From the NCBI GenBank assembly GCA_023678885.1, contig CM042952.1, positions 30,871,736-30,935,735 of the forward strand: a stretch of 64,000 nt of DNA. The letters are read 5' to 3'. Below, in pieces: positions 47,540-60,265 of the stretch. How positions within the stretch are numbered: the stretch's first letter is position 1; each line of letters starts with the position of its first letter. The DNA comes from Pogostemon cablin. Lineage: Eukaryota; Streptophyta; Magnoliopsida; Lamiales; Lamiaceae. The position numbers and the translations under genes are program-made. The notes beneath the pieces were generated by a model, which saw only the letters and a list, made by a program, of their open reading frames with translations, ran no database searches and was not told the DNA's origin.

Positions 47540-48185
47540 GATAACAAATGATGTACCCATTACTCACCAACAATGTACTCTTTACTCATTCACAATATAC
47601 TCTTTGCAACATGCCATAATACATAATACTTGGAACGTCTATACCCTTTTTATGACAATAATGTACTATTTTCTCATCCAACCCTTTGCAACTTCATATT
47701 ATTTACATGACCAGTATACTCTTTGCATGACAAACAATGTACCATTTACTCATCAATAATGCACCCTTTACTCATTTGCAATATACCATTTGTACCATGT
47801 CATAATACACAACTTGGAACATTCTAAACCCATACACTTTTATGACAACAATGTATCTTTTACTTATCAATAATGTACTTTTTACTCATCCGCAATATTC
47901 CCTTCACAACTTCAAACAATTTACACGACAAGTATACATTTACATGACAAACAATGTACATTTTACAAATACAAAATGTACCCTTTACTCATCAACAATA
48001 TATCATTTACTCATTAGTAATATGCACTTTGCAACTCCATACACTTTACATGAGCACAATATACTCTTTATACGGCAATAATAAAACATATACTATTTAG
48101 TAATATGCCTTTTGAAACTTTATACCCTTCACAAGACAACAATATACCCTTTACATAATAACAATATACACTATACCATGTTGTA
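47540..48185. repeat. Degenerate minisatellite of ~20-bp ACAATGTACCCTTTACTCAT units
   Basis: Some thirty imperfect units vary around ACAATGTACCCTTTACTCAT and related forms (TTTGCAACTTC, CATGACAA), filling ~650 bp inside the MULE. ORFs at 47352-47759 and 47842-48081 merely read through the repeats. Its origin is unknown. Confidence 0.75.
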
Positions 48186-48439
48186 ATACCATTTGTTTTT
48201 GCTTTTTTTAATCTAAGAATCAGAAGCATTTACCACTACTTTAAACTACACCAAATACACACAAGTTAGCAGCTTGATACTTCCAGAATTCAAAGCATTT
48301 GCACAAGATTAGCAAACTTCTTGTTTTCGACAGTGCCCATTTCATTCAATGCAACATAGAGAGAACACACTACAAATTGAACATGAATTGCATATCCTCA
48401 CAATTTACATGTCTTAGCAGCTTATTAATGTCGCTATAG

Positions 48440-49060
48440 ATGTAGCTTAGAAACGACGTCGTGGAGGCCGCCGCAATTTGATGTGAGGATGATTAATTCC
48501 GAAGGTTTTTCTGCCTTTCTTCTCCGCTAGAACTGCGGCAAAGCTGATCTAGCCTTTGAGATCAGATGACTCCACACTGCATGTTACCAATCTCGCTTCG
48601 ATCGCCGGCATCCTCTTCGCCACCGTCATTTCTCTCCAATCTGGACAGCATTTTTATACGAAATCGATGCATTTTAGCACCCAGCAGAGCGACCACACTT
48701 CCTGTTGATCGATTAATTGAAGATGTGTGTCAATTGTGATCAAATTAGATGGAATTGCATATGACTTGATTGATTAGGGTGAGTTATGATGAACTTACAG
48801 CTTTTTAAGAAATGATTTAGCGTGTTTGGTGAGTTATGATTAGGGAAGAATTGCCCAAATTGATCGCATCGAAAGTAGAATCTCACGTATTTGGGTGAGT
48901 TATGATTTGGGAAGAATTGCCCAAATTGATCGCATCGAAAGTAGAATCTCACGCATTTGGATGAAGAATCGGCCGGATTGATCCTCCGTCCTCCGCACTC
49001 CGTCTTCCACACTCCAGCGCTGAAATTGCGTAACGAAGAATCTCCCAGATTATCGTCTCT
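48440..49060. other. GC-rich right part of the MULE with 65-bp tandem repeats
   Basis: This stretch has markedly higher GC than the surroundings and may be a second captured host fragment. No protein was recognised. From 48829 a 65-bp unit, including GAGTTATGATT, GAAGAATTGCCCAAATTGAT and AGTAGAATCTCACG, is repeated about twice (48829-48893, 48894-48958), with a partial copy before it. Confidence 0.6.
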
Positions 49061-49216
49061 CCCGTGCCCGTGCTGATGTCACACACTAGAAGGTGAAGAA
49101 TATATTTTGAAATTTTCTTTTTAATTAATATATGACCCGTTTTTTTATGGGTCGATTTGAGCGCACATAATTAGATCCGTGTGTCCGGACACACAAGAGT
49201 CTCACTTTAAAATGTA

Positions 49217-51526
49217 ATAATAAAAATAAATGAAAAGTGATATATAATAAAAAAAAGTGATATGCGTCCATCTATACTTTTTCAGGGGAAATAATTATTT
49301 GAACAAATAAAATGTGATAATATTTTTAATAAAAAGTAATGTACGCTAAATTAATTGCGATAAACGTTCAATTGAGCTATGTTATGAACAATTATTAATA
49401 TAAAAAAAAGATATCACATTTTTAATAAAATGTGATACTTAATAATTAATGAAAAGTGACAACTGATTCATTTCGTAAATTGTTTATAAAAAAATTAATT
49501 GAACAGTAGTAATTTTTTATTGATCATACCACTTTTTATTAAAAGTTTTATTATTTTTTATTTATCTCAAGAATGATTAATAAAATAATTCAATTGAAAT
49601 ATTATCATTTTTCATTTAATAAATATCATTTTTATTAATACCACTATCACTTTTAATCAATCATATTAATTATTCATGAAATAGTTTATGAAAAGTTATA
49701 CAAAATGATAATATTATTTTTATAAAAATAAAATAAAAATAAGAGTATATAATAATCAATAAAATAATTTATTTTTATTTTTATTTTAATAATAATAAAA
49801 AAATCCTACAGATTTATTTAAGGGTCAAATGCTACAGTGGGCAAATTTTTTTAAATTTTTTCTTTTTTCCCACTCTTTAACATAATGTTTAAGAATGATC
49901 AAATTGACAAAAATGACCTTGATACGATACTGACTCAATTGTAGTTTTTGAAAAAAGTTGCTCCCTCCGTCCACTCCAAAGAGTCTCATTTTTCCATTTT
50001 GGACGTCCGCCCTCAAGGGTCTTATTTCCTTTTTTTTTCCATATATGGGACTCACACACACTCACTAATACAACTAAAAAATGGACCTATACCTCTATTA
50101 ATACAACTACTCACTATACATTAAATAATAATATTCCTTAATTCAAGTGCCAAAAAGCAAATTGTACCAATTGTGATGGACGGATAGAGTATTATGGAGT
50201 CAACTTTTTAAAAATAAAAAAGTTGACTCGATTAACTTTTTTTCAAAAATTATAATCGAATCAGTATCATGTCAAGGTTATTATTTTGTCAATTTGGGCA
50301 CTTTTAAAAATTCTCTTAAAATTTGAATACTTAGGAATTCCCGATAAATCTGTAGGGCACTATCGTGTAATGACAGTTTATTTAATGGCATGCATGCGCA
50401 AGCTTCAAACAGCGGCCAACTCATTTCTTGCAATTATTATCACAGCGTGGCCCCATATTAATTAGTAAGTGGGTTATGCATAGTCCATCTCACGAGGTGG
50501 AATATATGAAACGATTTCGTACAAGACTTAGTCGTAAACACGTCACAGTGCTTTTTATAATTAATAATTGTTATTTTAAATATACTAATAATTTATTATT
50601 TCAAATATAAGCACACTTATATACAATTATGAGCAAAAATGTATAAAATTTAATTGTTAGTTTTTTAATGAAAAATTGAGTGTAAAAAATATATAATTAT
50701 TAAAAAACATGTATATACTATTGAATAAAAAGTTATATACATATGGATGCTAGTTTTTTTAATGAAAAACTTAGTGTGAAAAAATAATTATTACAAAACA
50801 CGTATACAAAATAGAATAACATATATAAAAAATAGAATAAAAAGTTATATACACTTATTATAATAATCCAACCCCCTTCCAATTTATAAGTACATTAACA
50901 ATGAGTGGCTGATTTGAGTGGCTCAAAAATCATTTAGAAATAAAAATTACTGTATTAGTTTTATTGTTTGAAACATCACTTTTTTATTTCAAGATATTTC
51001 TTCTTCCCCACATTTTTTTCACACCACAAGGCTGGTCATTTATGACAGAAGTGAAATAGTGATTAATTAATTACTGGTATAACAAAATTGAGTTTCCTTC
51101 AGAGTGAAATTTCCTAAAATATATGCAGGGTCAGCTTATATAGAATAAATATTTTTTTTGCTTGAAACTGCCAGTGGTGGGTTCCAGCCTTATTTGAATT
51201 AATCGATTTATAAATTGAATACCCATACATTAAAAAAAATTAAATTAGTAGTAGAGCAAAGTGTTAAATTTAATACAATGGAATCATAAATTGCCATCAT
51301 GACACATTTCACAAATCACGTGTAGTTGGATATTGATAAGATGAAAAAGAGAGCACAAGTTGGACATCAGATCATCGATCATAGAGAGAAACTGCAGTGA
51401 AAGATTTGCAGATTCATCAGAACAGTCGCAGATTTGTGAATGAAACCTTGGACGAAGTATCCATGTTGTGGATGATCCACATCAACATGTATGTCTTGTA
51501 TGCACGGTGCAGTCGAGTCAAGTGGG
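49217..51526. other. AT-rich intergenic region left of BASS1, repeat-derived
   Basis: AGTGATAAT-type repeat words, like those at 11940-12610, dominate 49217-49800. A nested inverted-repeat element sits at 49805-50356. The remainder to 51526 is AT-rich with no gene recognised and ends with the BASS1 3' UTR. Confidence 0.55.
49805..50356. mobile_element. Inverted-repeat MITE split by a Stowaway-like MITE
   Basis: The outer arms begin CCTACAGATTTAT and end ATAAATCTGTAGG (perfect 13-bp inverse). Further inside, ACCTTGATACGATACTGA pairs with TCAGTATCATGTCAAGGT and TTTTTGAAAAAAGTTG with its inverse. The centre, 49961-50190, is a CTCCCTCCGTCC...GGACGGATAGAG Stowaway-like element. No clear target duplication of the outer element was found. 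Confidence 0.6.
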
Positions 51527-54256
51527 TCAGTGTTTAGGATCCATGTATCTCCAAAAGAAACCTAAAGAGCTACCCATGATGTTCATGAGTACAGCTGATA
51601 TAGCAGATGGTAAGGAAACCATGGGCGACGTGAAATGAGTTGTAGCCAAAACCACGCCTAGAGACGAATTCTGCATGCCTACCTGCAATCCTCTACATAT
51701 TATAAACACTTGCCTGATCCGACTCTACACGTATTACAAAACCAAACTGCTATATAAACCAACTTTGATTCAGTATACATGGAAGGATCTTACTTCAATT
51801 GATATTGCACGTCGTTGTGGCTCCTTAAATCCGCCAAAAGCTGCAGACAGATACCTGCATCGAAAACTCAATCATTTGCTTTGTTCAATGAAACGTACAC
51901 ACAAGCACAATAACAGAATTTTCCGCCAAAACCAGAGAAAAACATTGTCTAGAATATTGCGTGACATGAGTTTAGATTAACAAATGAATTCGGATTTCTT
52001 GTATAACATCAGTAAATTCACACTGCCAATTCTAAACATAGTTATCACCAAATAATATTGTCCTACATTTGTTGCTCTTTCAGATGGATTAGTAGCACCT
52101 TTCTTTAGAATCTCTAGACTAAAAAGTAATTTCATCATAGCAAAACAAACGAGCAGAAAATCTTACCCCACGAAGAAACCTGCAAAATGTAGCAACAAAA
52201 CTGAAAGTACAACAGCGCCAAATTCACTGGAGAGCATTGCTTTAGCACGAAGAATTGGAGATAGATCAGATGATAATGATGGACCCAAGACCGAAGACTT
52301 TAGAAGAATGACGTTTTCTGAGAATACGCTGAAACGGGAAAAAAAAAGAAGGCAGAAATTTGAGAATAGACAGAAAGGAAGGAGCTTGACACATGGAAAT
52401 GAGGGTATATAGAACACAGAGGAGGAGCCCATTAAAAAAATAAACAACACGATGACAAAATAAAGACCTGGAAGCAAGCAGGCAGGAGGACAAAACAGCT
52501 AGCAGCGGTGAAAACGGAGTCAGTAGTTTTACAGCTCCAGGGAATGTGCTTTGAAGATAAGAACCAATCAGAATTGGAGCTACCACCACCTGCACAGATG
52601 AATTGAGATATTAAAAAGTAAATAAGCACAATTAGAGAGCGCATTGTGGGGGGATTTAAAGCTGATTTTACCTGTAATGTGCTCAGGGAAAGGCTAACGG
52701 CATCAACGGGAACATAGGTTCCAGCAAGAATCTTGGTCAATAGAGGAGTAAGAATAACTGCTCCAAGGGTGGTGCATACTGTCATTACAATTGACAATGG
52801 GACATCTCCTTTAGCAATTAGGGTCACCTGAAACGCTAATTTCAGAAAAGGGATGTGATGGAAGTATTCTGAGTAATGACACCAGCATATAGCAAAACTA
52901 GGCGTGGATTGAAGCCATATACTGGAGCAGATGCAACAAAAATGTTCACTTCTGTTAGATATTAAAGGACACGTTATATCCACAGAATAATAGCAGTTGA
53001 TCTTACCACGTTCGATGCTGTCCCCCCTGGGCAACAAGAGAGAAGTATCAAACCCACCATACAAGAAGGAGAGAGCCCCAACAGCTTGCTAACTATGAAC
53101 CCAAAAGCTGGCATGATGGTGTACTGAGCAGCACACCCGTAGAGAATCTGATGCCAAGGGAATTACAAATTTAGTGATTACACACAACTTCCTAACATAA
53201 ACCTAGAATCAAGTTTATCCATCAAGAAAAAATGGAAATAATATATAGTTGATGTAGATTATCCATAGTTTTTGGTATAAATTGATATGATTTAGAGCTT
53301 ATTATTTACTTGTAAAATCAAAAACTCCAAACAATTCAAAGATGAAAATTTTCCAAGTTAACAATCAATCCCCAGAAAAACAATGCTAGCCATCTGCCTT
53401 ACTTACCAAAAAGACAGAGCCCAGATTGTGAAACAGAGCAACAACCAGAAATGCGTTCCACAATAACATTAAACATAGATAGATAGATTGTATTGAACAT
53501 TAAAACTCAAATAATTGATAAGATATTGCCAAATAGCAGTGCAATGAGCATGGTCATACAAATGTGACACTAATTTTTTTTTCTTCTGCCTTTTAGCATT
53601 ACTAAACACAAATCCTATGAGCAACCTTGAAATCAGAAACCAATAGGTTTTTCTCAGACAAGGAAGAATTCACAAAGTAGAATAAAAAGTCCATTATGCC
53701 AATAATACGCCTGATTTTATTTCCATAATTGATCCAAGAAAACAACATTGCTCCTCTGCTAACACTACCTAAACAACAAACAGTAGAACTAGAAACCCAA
53801 ATATACAATATTCAAAATTGCAACTTTCCAAAGTTGATGAAATGATAGACTCACAGAAAATGGCCGTTGGTAGAACAAATTGATCAACTCTTTGAACTCC
53901 AAAGTGATACCCATAGTCAACATAATAAATCCAAGGGTGAAGCTATATGAAGTAGGACTCAAGTCCACAAACCAAGAAAATGTGGATGGCCACAGAAAAG
54001 CAACCACCCCTCCAAAAGTCACATAAAGTGGGTACAAACTCGCAGCAGTGGACAACCACTTCTCCCATCTGGGATCATCTGGAGGTACAACTGTAGATGG
54101 GTTTTCACCATAGTTGGCAACTGGAAAGATTCTTGAATGTGTAATCTTTGGCCTGGCAGATATTTTGATGGGGTTTAGGGGTTTGTGGGGTGGAATTGAT
54201 GGGGAAGATAGCTTGTGGTGTCGGATTGTTGGGGTGAAGCAGAGAGAAATAGACAT
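51527..54256 (-). CDS. BASS1: Plastid sodium/metabolite cotransporter, BASS1-type
   Basis: This is a bile-acid:sodium-symporter family transporter of the chloroplast envelope; the exact substrate of BASS1 is not settled. Minus-strand exons are 54256-53855, 53147-53007, 52827-52672, 52589-52468, 52328-52167, 51854-51794 and 51682-51527; 1200 nt, 399 residues. A Ser/Pro/Lys-rich transit peptide (~70 residues) is followed by membrane segments: LYPLYVTFGGVVAFLWPSTF, SYSFTLGFIMLTMGITLEFK, CAAQYTIMPAFGFIVSKLLG, then the signature LLSCCPGGTASNV, VTLIAKGDVPLSIVMTVCTT, ILAGTYVPVDAVSLSLSTLQ, VVVAPILIGSYLQSTFPGAV, VVLSVLLLHFAGFFVG. The end is RRAISIEVGMQNSSLGVVLA, and SSLGFFWRYMDPKH. Frame and phases are intact, with all GT-AG introns. 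It resembles BASS1 more than BASS2 (pyruvate). Confidence 0.94.
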
Positions 54257-54536
54257 TGTTGGAGATTCTTGGTTTGATTGCTCTACTTCAGGTGGCTGGT
54301 TTCTTGAAGGAACAAGACATATTTGACATTAATTGAAGTGGAATTGAAAAATCGTGGATATCGAGGCGGCTAATCTGAACCGTGAATAGGGGAGTCACGA
54401 ATCTCATGGCCCATGGGATGATTGGGATCCAATCATTCGCTCTTATGTTTGAGATTTCATTTTTGTGCTCGCTATTTGACTCTTCACATTTTGGCCCAAA
54501 TTTTGTGAAATTAGTAGAAAACCTCTCTTCTTCTTC

Positions 54537-54539
<3 letters not shown>

Positions 54540-54586
<47 letters not shown>
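54540..54586. repeat. (ATT)n microsatellite
   Basis: About 15 ATT units occur ~285 bp upstream of the BASS1 start codon. Poly-Tyr and poly-Asn ORFs across it are artefacts. Confidence 0.9.
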
Positions 54587-54830
54587 TATTTTATATACCA
54601 AGATGATTCCACGTGACCAGGGGCGAAAAGGTATATATGCCAAGAAAACCTCTCAGTATGAGACGTTGTTCTAAGCAGCAATGAGATTTGATTATTGGTT
54701 CTTTGGAAATTGTCATTGTTGTTGATCAATTGAATTACTTATGAAGCTTATAATTATATGGTGTAACCCACTATACTACCGCCTAAATATAAAATGTTAC
54801 CACACTGCAGTTCATGTGACTTGTTTTGTA

Positions 54831-55116
54831 CTCCCTCCCTCCGTCTCATATTTGTTTTCGTAGGTACTGTAGACACGGAGTTTAAGAAAAGTTACTTTTT
54901 GACCAACTTTATTAACTTTTGAAGGGTATTGTGGTATTTTTAAGTAATAAATAAATTATAAAGTATGTTATGTGTGTTATGTGAGAGTGGTATTTTTGAA
55001 ATTAAAGTAACTTTTGATGTTGTTGTTTAGTGTGAAGTTTCCTTTTTTGGGGTGTGAAGATAAATGTGGGACGGACGAAAACGAAAAATGTGTAGATAAA
55101 TGTGGGACGGAGGAAG
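54831..55116. mobile_element. Stowaway-like MITE, second copy of the 11313 family
   Basis: The left end is CTCCCTCCCTCCGTCTCATA after TA, and the right end TGTGGGACGGAGGAAG before TA. Internal words GACACGGAGTTTAAGAAAAG and TTTTTAAGTAATAAATAAAT, GGGACGGACGAAAACGAAAA match the 11313-11594 element in order. A short terminal duplication (AAATGTGTAGATAAATGTGG) has extended the right end. Confidence 0.8.
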
Positions 55117-55279
55117 TACGTTTTGAGTCGTCTCTAATATTATTTAACATTTCATTTGCATGTTAAGTTTAATTCTTTGTATTGAGATAAAAAAAATACT
55201 TCATCCATCTCACACCACCCTTCACATCTTTTTTATTCGTCCGTCCCACACCACATTTCACACCTCAAAAAATGAAATA

Positions 55280-56045
55280 CAGTAGAACCTCGTTAAATTA
55301 ATACTCGATAAATTAATAACCTCGATAAAACTAATAATTTGTCCGGTTCCAACTCGGGACCAGTTCAAATTTGGGTATCAATCAATTAAATAATAAGATA
55401 ATATTTTTCTATGAAATTCTAAAGAATACTTAAGGTCTCAACGAAAGTATAAATTAATAATTATTAAAAAATCTCAAAAAAAAGTATATATATATATATA
55501 TATATATTATCAACTTTAATATTCTAATATAATTTAGTAAAATATGAATCTACATTTATTTGTTTTTTATTAAACTTAATATCTTCATTAATCTCATCTT
55601 TAAACCTCTCTATTGCCCCCAAGTTACAAACAAATAAAATAGATCAATGTATTTTATATGATTACACAATTCATGAGATACTATACTCATATACTCTCTC
55701 TGTCCGGTTTTAAGATATCCGTTTGTTTTTTGCACGTACATTAAGGAGTATTATTATTGTATGTAAAGTGGGTAGTTGTATTAGAGGGAAGTGGTGGTCC
55801 ATACTGTGATTTTTTTTACTAAATAGGGAAAATGAATACCTTTGAACCAGACGCAAAAAATAGTAAAATTGACATCTTAGAAGCGGACGGAGAGAGTAAT
55901 ATATTCTTAATAAATTACGAAAATTATATTTTTTGTATATAACCTCTTTAAATTAATAAATTATTAATTTATCGATTATATAATATCTCTCTAAATTAAT
56001 AAAATTATTTGGTCCCGAGTATATTAATTTGTAGAGGTTTTACTG
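55280..56045. mobile_element. Middle MITE with CAGTAGAACCTC termini
   Basis: The left terminus CAGTAGAACCTCGTTAAATT and the right terminus AATTTGTAGAGGTTTTACTG are inverse-related, each bordered by TA. Several AATTAATAAT/ATTATTAATT arms are mirrored internally, and GGTTCCAACTCGGGACCAG is matched by TTTGGTCCCGAGTAT. This is a distinct TA-target MITE family. Confidence 0.75.
55694..55896. mobile_element. Innermost Stowaway-like MITE
   Basis: The left terminus CTCTCTCTGTCCGGTTTTAA and the right terminus CTTAGAAGCGGACGGAGAGAG are inverse-related with flanking TA. It is ~203 bp, non-coding, and the youngest element of the nest. Confidence 0.78.
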
Positions 56046-56252
56046 TAGGAGTATTACTTTATCCAACAATCTCAAAAATTACTTTATTTTCAAATTTGCC
56101 ATTTTTTTCACGCACATGCTATTACTTTATAATATTTTATTACCTAAAAATACTAAAATATCCTCAAAAGTCAATAAATTTGGTTAAAAAATGAAACTTT
56201 TCTTAAACAACATGGTACAGTAAATGGGAAGCGTGGTGTGGGACAGAGGGAG

Positions 56253-57164
56253 TATATATTATATTTTAATATATATATATAGAGACTTGTGAGATATAAT
56301 ATTTCAATATTATAGTTGGTATGTGTGTGTTGTATGTAAACTTTATATAGTAATTATTTTGTATGAATTTCATTTATTAAATTAAAAGGAGAATTATGTG
56401 GGAAGTCCTAGTATATATTTATGGGGTGGAGGAATTATTAATGATTTATTTATTTTTCTTTTTATAACCTTATATTTTTACGTATAGTTGATATTCTATT
56501 TTACTTTCAAGATTATATATTTTTAAAATCAAATATTTATTTTTATTATATATAGTTATTCTTTGAATTTATAATTAATAAAGGTTTATGTACATCCAAA
56601 ATCACACCACAAATATCTATACACTCCATGACAGAAACGTATTGCTTTGGACAAGCCATTAGTCATGTGTGGTACATAAATAAAATTAAAATAAACTAAA
56701 TAATTAATATTGTAGTCATTCTAAGAATATAGAATATCATTGCACCAATGATCCAATACAATTTAATTCTTTAAATTAAATTATTATATTTACATTTATT
56801 TTAAATACTTTATACTTTAATATTAAATGAAAAAACACAGGATTTTTATTTTTTATTTTTTTCCCTAAAGTAACAAAAACAGAGTTACAGAGGAATCAAA
56901 ATAGAAACACCCATTACAATTACAATTACAATTTGCGAACCTGAAAATCAAGTAACAATAATAATATAAATATAAATTATCCAAACGCGGCGTTACCACA
57001 GCCCTCATTGGCAAATAACGGGATTCACATCTTCTTCAAATTTCCCCATTCTTCCGACGCTGCAACCCAGCCGCCACCGTGAATACCGCCGGGCGCCAAC
57101 CTTAACCACGCTCTGTATCGTCTCCCCTGTCAGAGCTCGTGTTTGCGGGACAAACAATTATAAG
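56253..57164. other. Intergenic region and 5' leader of the MAC5 gene
   Basis: AT-rich sequence reaches to ~56900. Then a GC-richer leader has AACCCAGCCGCCACCGTGAA and CGCCGGGCGCC, ending in AAG/GTAAAT at 57164. A 5'-UTR intron (57165-57280, GT...CTGCAG) precedes the start codon at 57312. No other gene was seen. Confidence 0.5.
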
Positions 57165-57311
57165 GTAAATCGAGTTACAACTATATTGCGATTTTAGGGT
57201 TTTGTTGTCACCTGAATTAGCCATTTCTTGCTTCCATGTCTCGTCTTCTTATAGATGTATTTTGATTTCGACTGCTGCAGTGTCCAATAAAAGATTTAAG
57301 CTCAGGAGACA

Positions 57312-60265
57312 ATGGCGCATAGGCTGCTCAGGGATGTGGAAGCTGATGGATGGGAACGATCTGATTTTCCTATTATATGTGAATCGTGTCTTGGTGACAA
57401 CCCTTACGTTCGAATGGTATTTAACGATTTAGTGTTTTTCATTTTGTATTTCTGTGGTCGCATTCACTTGTAGTGTCCGGTTCTAGATTAGATAAATATA
57501 TATATGCTTGTAGAAGTGAAGTTAATGGCTTCTAACTAGTAGAGGTTGATTTTTATGCTGTGTATGTGTTGGGAGATGCAAATCTGTGATTGATTGACCT
57601 AATAGTAGGGTGGTCTTACTGTGTAAGCAGGCTTTTTTGCTTTGTTCACCAACGTTTGTATATATTTTTTTGGATTCAATAGTTTTCTCCCCCTTATTTG
57701 CTATGGCATTCGTGTAAAAAGGAGCTGCATAGCATCATTTTGCAGTAGGAACTGTAGGAATCTTGTTTTCTGTTTTGATATAATGTGAATGATGTTTTCT
57801 TCAATAAACTATATTCTATGGCTTTCTCGTATGTCCTTTCCATTGATTTGCTCTAACAATTATACTTCTCTTGAAATTTGTAGATATTTTAGATTCGGGC
57901 TCTTATGCTAATCCTTGTTGTAGTTTTTGATATTTTTTTCTGAACAAGATATTGTTACAACTGTGAGTGCACTTAGTTTATTTATTCAGCCAGGATACTT
58001 CTTACTGACATATCTGCTCTTTGATTGGTTCAGACAAAAGCTGATTATGATAAAGAGTGCAAGATCTGTACTCGTCCCTTCACGGTTTTTAGGTGGAGAC
58101 CTGGTCGTGATGCTAGATATAAGAAGACTGAGATTTGCCAAACTTGCAGTAAGCTGAAAAATGTTTGTCAGGTTTGCCTGTTGGATCTGGAGTATGGGCT
58201 TCCTGTTCAGGTTCGAGATACTGCTTTGAGCATTAACTCCAACGATGCCATTCCTAAGAGCGATGTGAATAGGGAATACTTTGCTGAGGAGCATGATCGA
58301 AGGGTATGCTTCTCTGTACTCAGAACCACATTCTTTTCATGCACTGAATTTTTTGAACTTTTATAACTCAGTAAGTGCATGTTTTCTGATTGGACTTTGT
58401 TTGTACATTGACGGTGTATTAAAATGAATTTCACAATGTGTTGAAAGGGAACTAAAGTAGTGCTATATGGAACATCTTTTTATGATCACCTGAAATCAGT
58501 ATTCGCATGCTGTCTTTGTATTTGAACTATTTGCTCTCGCCCAGATGATATATTATTTTGCATGCACGCTCATTTTGATATAAAAAATTCCACTATTAAT
58601 AAGTTCTGGTTTTTTTTTTTTGATACATAACCATCAATTGTAGAAACCTTGAATTGCTCTGCCACTGCCACAGAACCTTGTTTCCTTGTTATGGGCATCT
58701 TACAATTAAACAATTTATTCTTAATATTACTCCCTTTTAACTTTGAAGTATGTCGTTTAATGCAGTCAACTTTTTGCTCCATGCATCCACTAAAGAATTA
58801 TTATATGCAGGCAAGAGCTGGAATTGATTATGAATCATCATTTGGAAAAGTGCGGCCAAATGATACTATCATGAAGCTCCAGAGAACTACACCATACTAC
58901 AAGAGAAATCGAGCTCATGTTTGCAGTTTCTTTGTTCGTGGTCAATGTACCAGAGGGCCTGAATGCCCTTACAGGCATGAGATGCCGGTTGAAGGTGAAT
59001 TGTCTCAACAAAATATTAAGGACCGTTACTATGGGTATGTGACGAAATTATTTCTCTTGATAAGAATTTTGCAAATTGCATGTATATACCTGGGTGTTTG
59101 AGAATGCTTTAAATAAGCATATCAGTCGGTGTCTTTTATTTGGTTCAATTAAATTTATCTAATATTTTTATTTCAATAACTGTCTTACTTGCATGTATTC
59201 ACCTTATTAGTTTTTTATGTGGATCAACAAAGTTTACACGGGAGACAATATCCTTGTTGCTCATTTTACCACCTTCATTGAAATTTATCTTTTTCTATTT
59301 CCTTCGATTCTCTTGCATGCTTGATGAGAAAATATAAACTCTTCAGAGCCTAATCATTCAGTTGTTCCGTTCATTCTCTTATGACATGTGCAGCATGTTT
59401 TTCTTCTCCTGGTTTAACAATCTGCTATTTTCATGTTGTATTGAATTGCAGTGTCAATGACCCAGTGGCGATGAAGCTGCTCAACAAGGCAGGAGAAATG
59501 CCTTCCCTGGAGCCTCCTGAAGATGAGAGCATTCGAACCCTTTACATAGGTGGGCTCGATGCTAGGATTACTGAGCAGGACCTTAGGGACAACTTCTATG
59601 CCCATGGAGAAATCGAGTCTGTTAAGATGGTTCTCCAGAGAGCTTGTGCTTTCGTAACTTACACCACAAGAGAAGGTGCGGAGAAAGCAGCCGAGGAACT
59701 CGCCAACAAACTGGTCGTCAAAGGCTTGAGGCTAAAGCTGCTCTGGGGCAGACCACAAGCTCCAAAACCAGAGTCAGAAGGCTCCGATGAAGCAAAGCAG
59801 CAAGCAGCAGTGACTCACAGCGGGTTGCTCCCAAGGGCAGTCATATCACAGCAGCAGAACCAGCCACTTCAGGCACCAGGTGCCCAACCCCCTCCGATGC
59901 CATATTTCAATATTCCTCCATTGCCTCAGCAAGAGAGAACATATTATCCTTCAATGGATCCTCAGAGGATGGGTGCCCTTATTCCGACCCAAGATGGGGC
60001 ACCTGGTGGTCCTTCTGGGTCAGGTGAAAGTAAGAGTGTACCAGAGCAGCAGCAGCAATTTGGCTACCCAGGAATGCCACCCCCTCCAGGTCAATTTTAC
60101 CCACCGTACTACCCTCCTTATGGTTATATACCGCCGCCTCCACCTAATCAACAGTACCCTCAACCATATCAAAGTAGGATGCCACCTCCCCCTCCCTCTC
60201 CAGCAGCAGTTGATCAGCCCTCGTATCAGCAGCAATCACAAACTGGGGCGTCACAGCAACAGTAA
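57312..60265 (+). CDS. MAC5: CCCH zinc finger/RRM splicing protein (MAC5/RBM22/Cwc2-like)
   Basis: This is a component of the Prp19/NineTeen-associated complex (MOS4-associated complex in plants). Yeast Cwc2 and human RBM22 contact U6 snRNA and the intron at the spliceosome core. Exons are 57312-57416, 58034-58303, 58811-59034 and 59452-60265; 1413 nt, 470 residues. The N-terminal zinc region has CESCLG, ECKICTRPFTVFRWRPGRDA, CQTCSKLKNVCQVC. Then the CCCH finger CSFFVRGQCTRGPECPYRHE, and an RRM with RNP2 LYIGGL and RNP1-like ACAFVTYTT, ending LRLKLLWGRPQ. The C-terminus is rich in Pro, Gln and Tyr, as in plant MAC5A/B (C3H4/C3H25). The frame is intact. It converges on the YTH gene. Confidence 0.95.

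Larger units (their letters stand above)
55199..56252. mobile_element. Outer Stowaway-like MITE of a three-level nest
   Basis: The left terminus CTTCATCCATCTCACACCAC and the right terminus GCGTGGTGTGGGACAGAGGG are inverse-related and each flanked by TA. The 766-bp element at 55280-56045 lies inside, which itself contains another at 55694-55896. Confidence 0.75.

Noticed and set aside
51675..51980. 101-codon plus-strand ORF over BASS1 exons 6-7
   Set aside because: It is antisense to verified BASS1 exons with no domain of its own.
54382..54643. ORFs with poly-Tyr and poly-Asn
   Set aside because: They are translation of the (ATT)n microsatellite on the two strands.
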